From Oscheius sp. JU75 (taxonomy: Eukaryota > Nematoda > Chromadorea > Rhabditida > Rhabditidae), in NCBI GenBank assembly GCA_037178855.1, contig JASJZC010000005.1, positions 8,432,001 to 8,496,000 on the forward strand: a stretch of 64,000 nucleotides of DNA, given 5' to 3'. Position numbers and translations under genes: made by a program. The notes beneath the pieces were generated by a model that was not told the origin of the DNA, did not search any database, and worked only from the letters and a program-made list of their open reading frames with translations. Positions 60,270 to 64,000 of the stretch are shown one piece after another (positions within the stretch are counted from its first letter, which is position 1; each line of letters starts with the position of its first letter).

Positions 60270-62740
60270 CTACAATTGAGCAATGAGTCCTCTGTAAACA
60301 GGTCGCAACCTATCTAAACCTGCTAATGTAAAATGTACATCGTCATCGAAAAACGACAGATACGTCTCTGGATCAAAAGTCAAGTACCTCCTCCTATCGA
60401 CGAAAACTTTTAAAATATCGTAGACTTGACACTTTGAACATGTAATATTATTGAACCTGGCGAATCCAGGTACCAACTCCTGGTCTACTGTCTCCTTGTT
60501 TAGATGGAACCCATCCAAGTCTTCATTACTAGACAATGCATCGGTGAAACTGTTCAGATGGACCAAAGCGACTGGGAGAGATGCTCCTAAAACAGTTTTT
60601 TTAGTTTGTAAATCAGCTTATACGAACCATGAATAAGAATCTTCCCACAGCTCTTCTCCAATCTTGCCAGATTTTTATTGTAAGCTTGGACAAAGAGATC
60701 ATCTTTTGGATCAGTTGTTAGGGAATATAGTTGTTCAGAACCCCATCTAAAACAGAATTATTCTGTTAGCTCTATGTTTTCTGCTTCTTTGTCCCTCTGT
60801 CTTTTACTAGCTGACCGTGTAACAATGAACAAAACATCAGGCTTAAACTGTTCAATCAATTGCATTGCCGCTTCATGTTGTCCGGTCTGTTTGTTTCCAG
60901 GACCCCAGATATCCACAACGACTTGGAATCCTGAGAAATGAGTGTAAACAGATAAATTCTACTTACCAAGTCCTGCAACTCGTTTAAACTCGCTGTAGTT
61001 CCCATCCAAGGCCTCATGAATAATCCTAGCTTCATTAATCGTGTAACTGTTTCCAACTACCATGACTTTACGAGTACCATTTCCTTTCTGCAGATTTAAT
61101 AAATAAGCTGACGCGAGCTTGAAATCTACCGGGAAGTCCCAAATGCCCCATGGCCACGTGAACGCGGCATGAGTTGTGGTACTTGACAAATTGTAGACTC
61201 CAGCTGGTTGCATAGCACGTCGTTCTTTCAAGAACTTGGCATTTTCCAGGACTGCAGCCAGGTGTGCCTTGTCAACTGAATTAGCTTGTTTGTTACTCAA
61301 ACACCATCTTACTTCGGTTGTATCGGAACTCTTCCAGTTTTCCTATGGCATAGGAGCACTTCGTAAGAGTTTGATAAGCTACAACGTTTAGAACAACCAA
61401 TGCGATCAGAAGAGCGAATATTTTAGGTACGGAAAACTTTCGATAGGTGTTTTCGTAGAAATGATAAGAGAGCATGGAAAGGATGACCATAATCCCTGTA
61501 ATCACAAATGTTTTTTGAGTCGAAGCACATGAAGCACCGAGAACATACTGGATGGGGTAGTGCTGATTGAAGAGAACAATCACTGGCCAGTGAATGAGAT
61601 ACAAGCTGTAAGAAATATCTCCAGTGTAGGTAAGAACCTTTTTGGTAAAGATCTGGAAGTTCGAATAAAATAAACTCATTCCGAGGACCCCACAAACTCA
61701 CCTTATTCGATACTTCGTTGCCAAAAGACAAAAACAGAAAACAGGAAAGTGTACCCAACGGTCTCATATAATTTGGCGGTATTGCCTGCCAATAGAGCAT
61801 AGCGATTAAAGGAACGAAACCACTGAATATCAAGACTTCTTCCAGAAAACTAACAACTGCGGATTTCACTTTTTCTGAAAACTGATTTGACTGTTACAGC
61901 AACCAAATCAAACCTTTCTCCCCCAAGTTGCTCTCACCTTCCTTTGAAATAAATGCGAGCATTCCGAGTCCAAACTGCCACAACCGGGAAAATGCAAAGT
62001 TGAATGAAAAGATAGGGTTACTGTAGTAGTACAGATAACAGGTGCCAGCCGACAAAATTAGTATAAAGATCATTTTGAGGACCTTTTTTTTCAACAATTG
62101 ACATCCAAATAAGATGAAGGGCACGATTAAGTAGAACTGTATTTCTACAGCGAGTGACCAAAGATGGAGAAACAAATCTTTCTGATGTCCTGCTGATTGA
62201 AACTGAAACAAGCTATCTATTTGTCAGAAAAAGTTAGAGATAAACCGATAGGAAATAGTTACTCCCATCCCAGATGGTCTTCATATTCTTCAAGAGAATC
62301 ATGGAATAGTAGGCGAATACATTGTGAGTCTCAATCCATCCCGCTGCCAGCCATATGTGGCCTGCTGACAAAATTAGAGGGACAGCTAGATAGTACAGAG
62401 GAAGAATGCGTTTGGCTCTAAGTACAAAAGACCGTGATCGAGCAAGCAACAGGCGTACCTTTTGTAATAAAAGTCCATCAACGTCCTGATGGAGATCACT
62501 GGGAATCTTACAAAAAGATCAGTGACATTCCTGATATCTACGGTTGTGTATTTGGAAAAGATCATGGCCATGAGGTAGCCAGAGATCACAAAGAACCTGT
62601 TTATTTGAATAAGACCAGTTTAATGACTGAACTTACATATCTACGCCGACATAGCCATTAGGAAAAGATTTTGGCCAGAGGTGGAACAACAAGACTCCGA
62701 TGATGGCAAATCCTCGGAGACCTTGTATTTCTAGGAGCAT
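60270..62740 (-). CDS. Acyltransferase-3 / SGNH fusion (oac type), copy 3, intact
   Basis: Eleven exons (62637-62740, 62459-62596, 62246-62417, 61914-62202, 61702-61874, 61313-61652, 61130-61275, 60967-61087, 60816-60930, 60628-60746, 60270-60586) give 677 residues. AT3 landmarks: EIQGLRGFAIIGVLLFHLWP, GVDMFFVISGYLMAM, RILPLYYLAVPLI, HLWSLAVEIQFYLI and YSLYLIHWPVIVLF. SGNH landmarks: VMVVGNSYTINEA (residue 463 on, GNS in place of GDS) and DDDVHFTLAGLDRLRPVY near the C-terminus, giving the catalytic D and H. The protein is expected in a membrane with the SGNH domain outside or lumenal. Every junction is canonical and phases agree. This is the best-preserved member of the array. Confidence 0.92.
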
Positions 62741-62863
62741 GCCTGAACAGGTAAGAGATTTGGAGGAAGGGTAAGCTATGCAGCTGGAAAAATCACGTCC
62801 ATATCCTTTTGTGGCTGCGCAAAATTTTGCCCGCTCTAAACTGGCTGCGGACACAATAAGATT

Positions 62864-62894
<31 letters not shown>

Positions 62895-64000
62895 GACGAC
62901 CTGAGTCGCAACATCAAATGACGAGTTTTTTAAGCAGCTAATAACTCCAATATTTACCAAGAAGATTCAATAAAACTTGCTTAAAAAGCCGGATAATTGC
63001 GGAACATATCGACTTTGAAAAGTGCTTTTACTGGTCGGTTTTTATACAAGACCACGATCAGTTTGCTGTGCTGTCTGTGCTTCAAACCTACAAATTGGGA
63101 ACATAGGTTTAAGAAAAAGACATCTGATAGGTTTGTGCATACAGTTAATAGCTATTTCCATGGTCTGCGTCAATCCTATTCTATCACGCTCTTTGTGTTT
63201 AGCATGTTATTCAAGACATATTACGCGAGCAACATATTAATGAATCAAAGGCAATGGAAGCGTATTAATGTGCAAACTAACAATAATCGCTTGTAACTGT
63301 CGGAGCAGGTTGGTTTTATCTTTTCTTTTCACAAAGACTGCTAAACACAGCTGAATCGCCTGTCAATATTCCATATTGTTACATATTGTAATCCCGAAGA
63401 ATCGCTGGCACTTGAGTTATAGCATTGCTGTATCTCGTGGGGGAAACACGATCAACCTTTTCGCTATTTTGATCAGCTGCACGCGCAAAAAAAAGCTGAT
63501 TCAAGGGTTGCAGCGACCGGTCCATTTCAATTGTGATCGGGCGAGAAAAAATCGGCTTAAGGTTTGGATATGTGAAAAATGTGAAAATTGTAAGTGGGGA
63601 TAAAAAAAAAGGCGAAAGGGTTTCAATGAAAGTTGCCATTTGTTTTGCCGGTTATGTATCAACAAGCTCTGAAGTGGATGTTATTTACTGTTTTACTAAA
63701 GCCAGTAACAGGAACAAGTTCATTATCCTCGCGATTGCCTCTTGGGATTAATCCACTTCTCCACGAATAGCGTCCCTAAGAATAACTGACTAATAGCACA
63801 TAAAGTGAGTGTGAACGTTTTCATAAACTTTGGGAAACGACGTGTTGATTGTTACATCTGTAATGTCACCTTATTCCATGTAATAAGTACTGTGAAGTCT
63901 GCAAATTTGAATAATAGACCCGAAGATTTGGGCCACTTTCCTTTGCAGATGACGAATAACCTTTATTTTTTGGAAATGTCTCAAGAGACGTTCTGTTGGT
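62741..64000. other. No gene recognised; CT microsatellite
   Basis: A CT dinucleotide run of about 26 bp lies at 62869-62894, in the presumed promoter of acyltransferase copy 3. The remainder is AT-rich with short frames only. Confidence 0.5.

Overview
The window is nuclear DNA of a free-living type nematode, most likely a rhabditid or diplogastrid (Caenorhabditis- or Pristionchus-like). The evidence is the gene content (cuticle collagen, serpentine chemoreceptors of the Srh/Str superfamily, acyltransferase-3/SGNH fusions of the oac kind, C-type lectins with and without CUB, a GT92 glycosyltransferase, a UDP-galactopyranose mutase, a CNG channel) and the gene architecture: many introns of 35-60 nt with T-rich TTTCAG acceptors. 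All gene models below were spliced by eye from reading frame, splice consensus and family fit; none is supported by transcript data. Layout, left to right. 0-16 kb: a small secreted Cys-containing protein, a long coiled-coil protein whose first exon was not found, a complete stearoyl-CoA (delta-9) desaturase, and an unclear gene with a tandemly duplicated exon. 16-20.5 kb, minus strand: UDP-galactopyranose mutase (glf-1 type) and a very acidic predicted secreted protein with several dibasic sites that looks like a proprotein. 21-26 kb: a decaying chemoreceptor cluster with frameshifts and truncated copies. 26.5-32.6 kb: a small Lys-rich protein, a 17-exon CNG channel with an atypical pore, a small multipass protein and a cuticle collagen. 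32.6-37 kb: an apparent gene desert. 37-48.5 kb: a four-pass membrane protein, a C-type lectin, a short-chain dehydrogenase, a GT92 glycosyltransferase, and tail-to-tail with it a lectin-CUB protein. 48.6-52.1 kb: three related small secreted-protein loci, only one clearly intact, with a complete 1.28 kb maT (DD37D) transposon next to the intact copy. 53.3-54.6 kb: an intact Srh-like receptor. 54.8-62.7 kb, minus strand: a tandem array of three AT3-SGNH acyltransferases, the middle one dead. Most of these genes act at the body surface or the environment interface: cuticle (collagen; mutase and galactofuranose glycans), secreted lectins, surface glycan or lipid acylation, chemoreception and sensory transduction. 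The recurrent theme is tandem duplication followed by decay. I found no CRISPR array, rRNA gene or prokaryotic feature.
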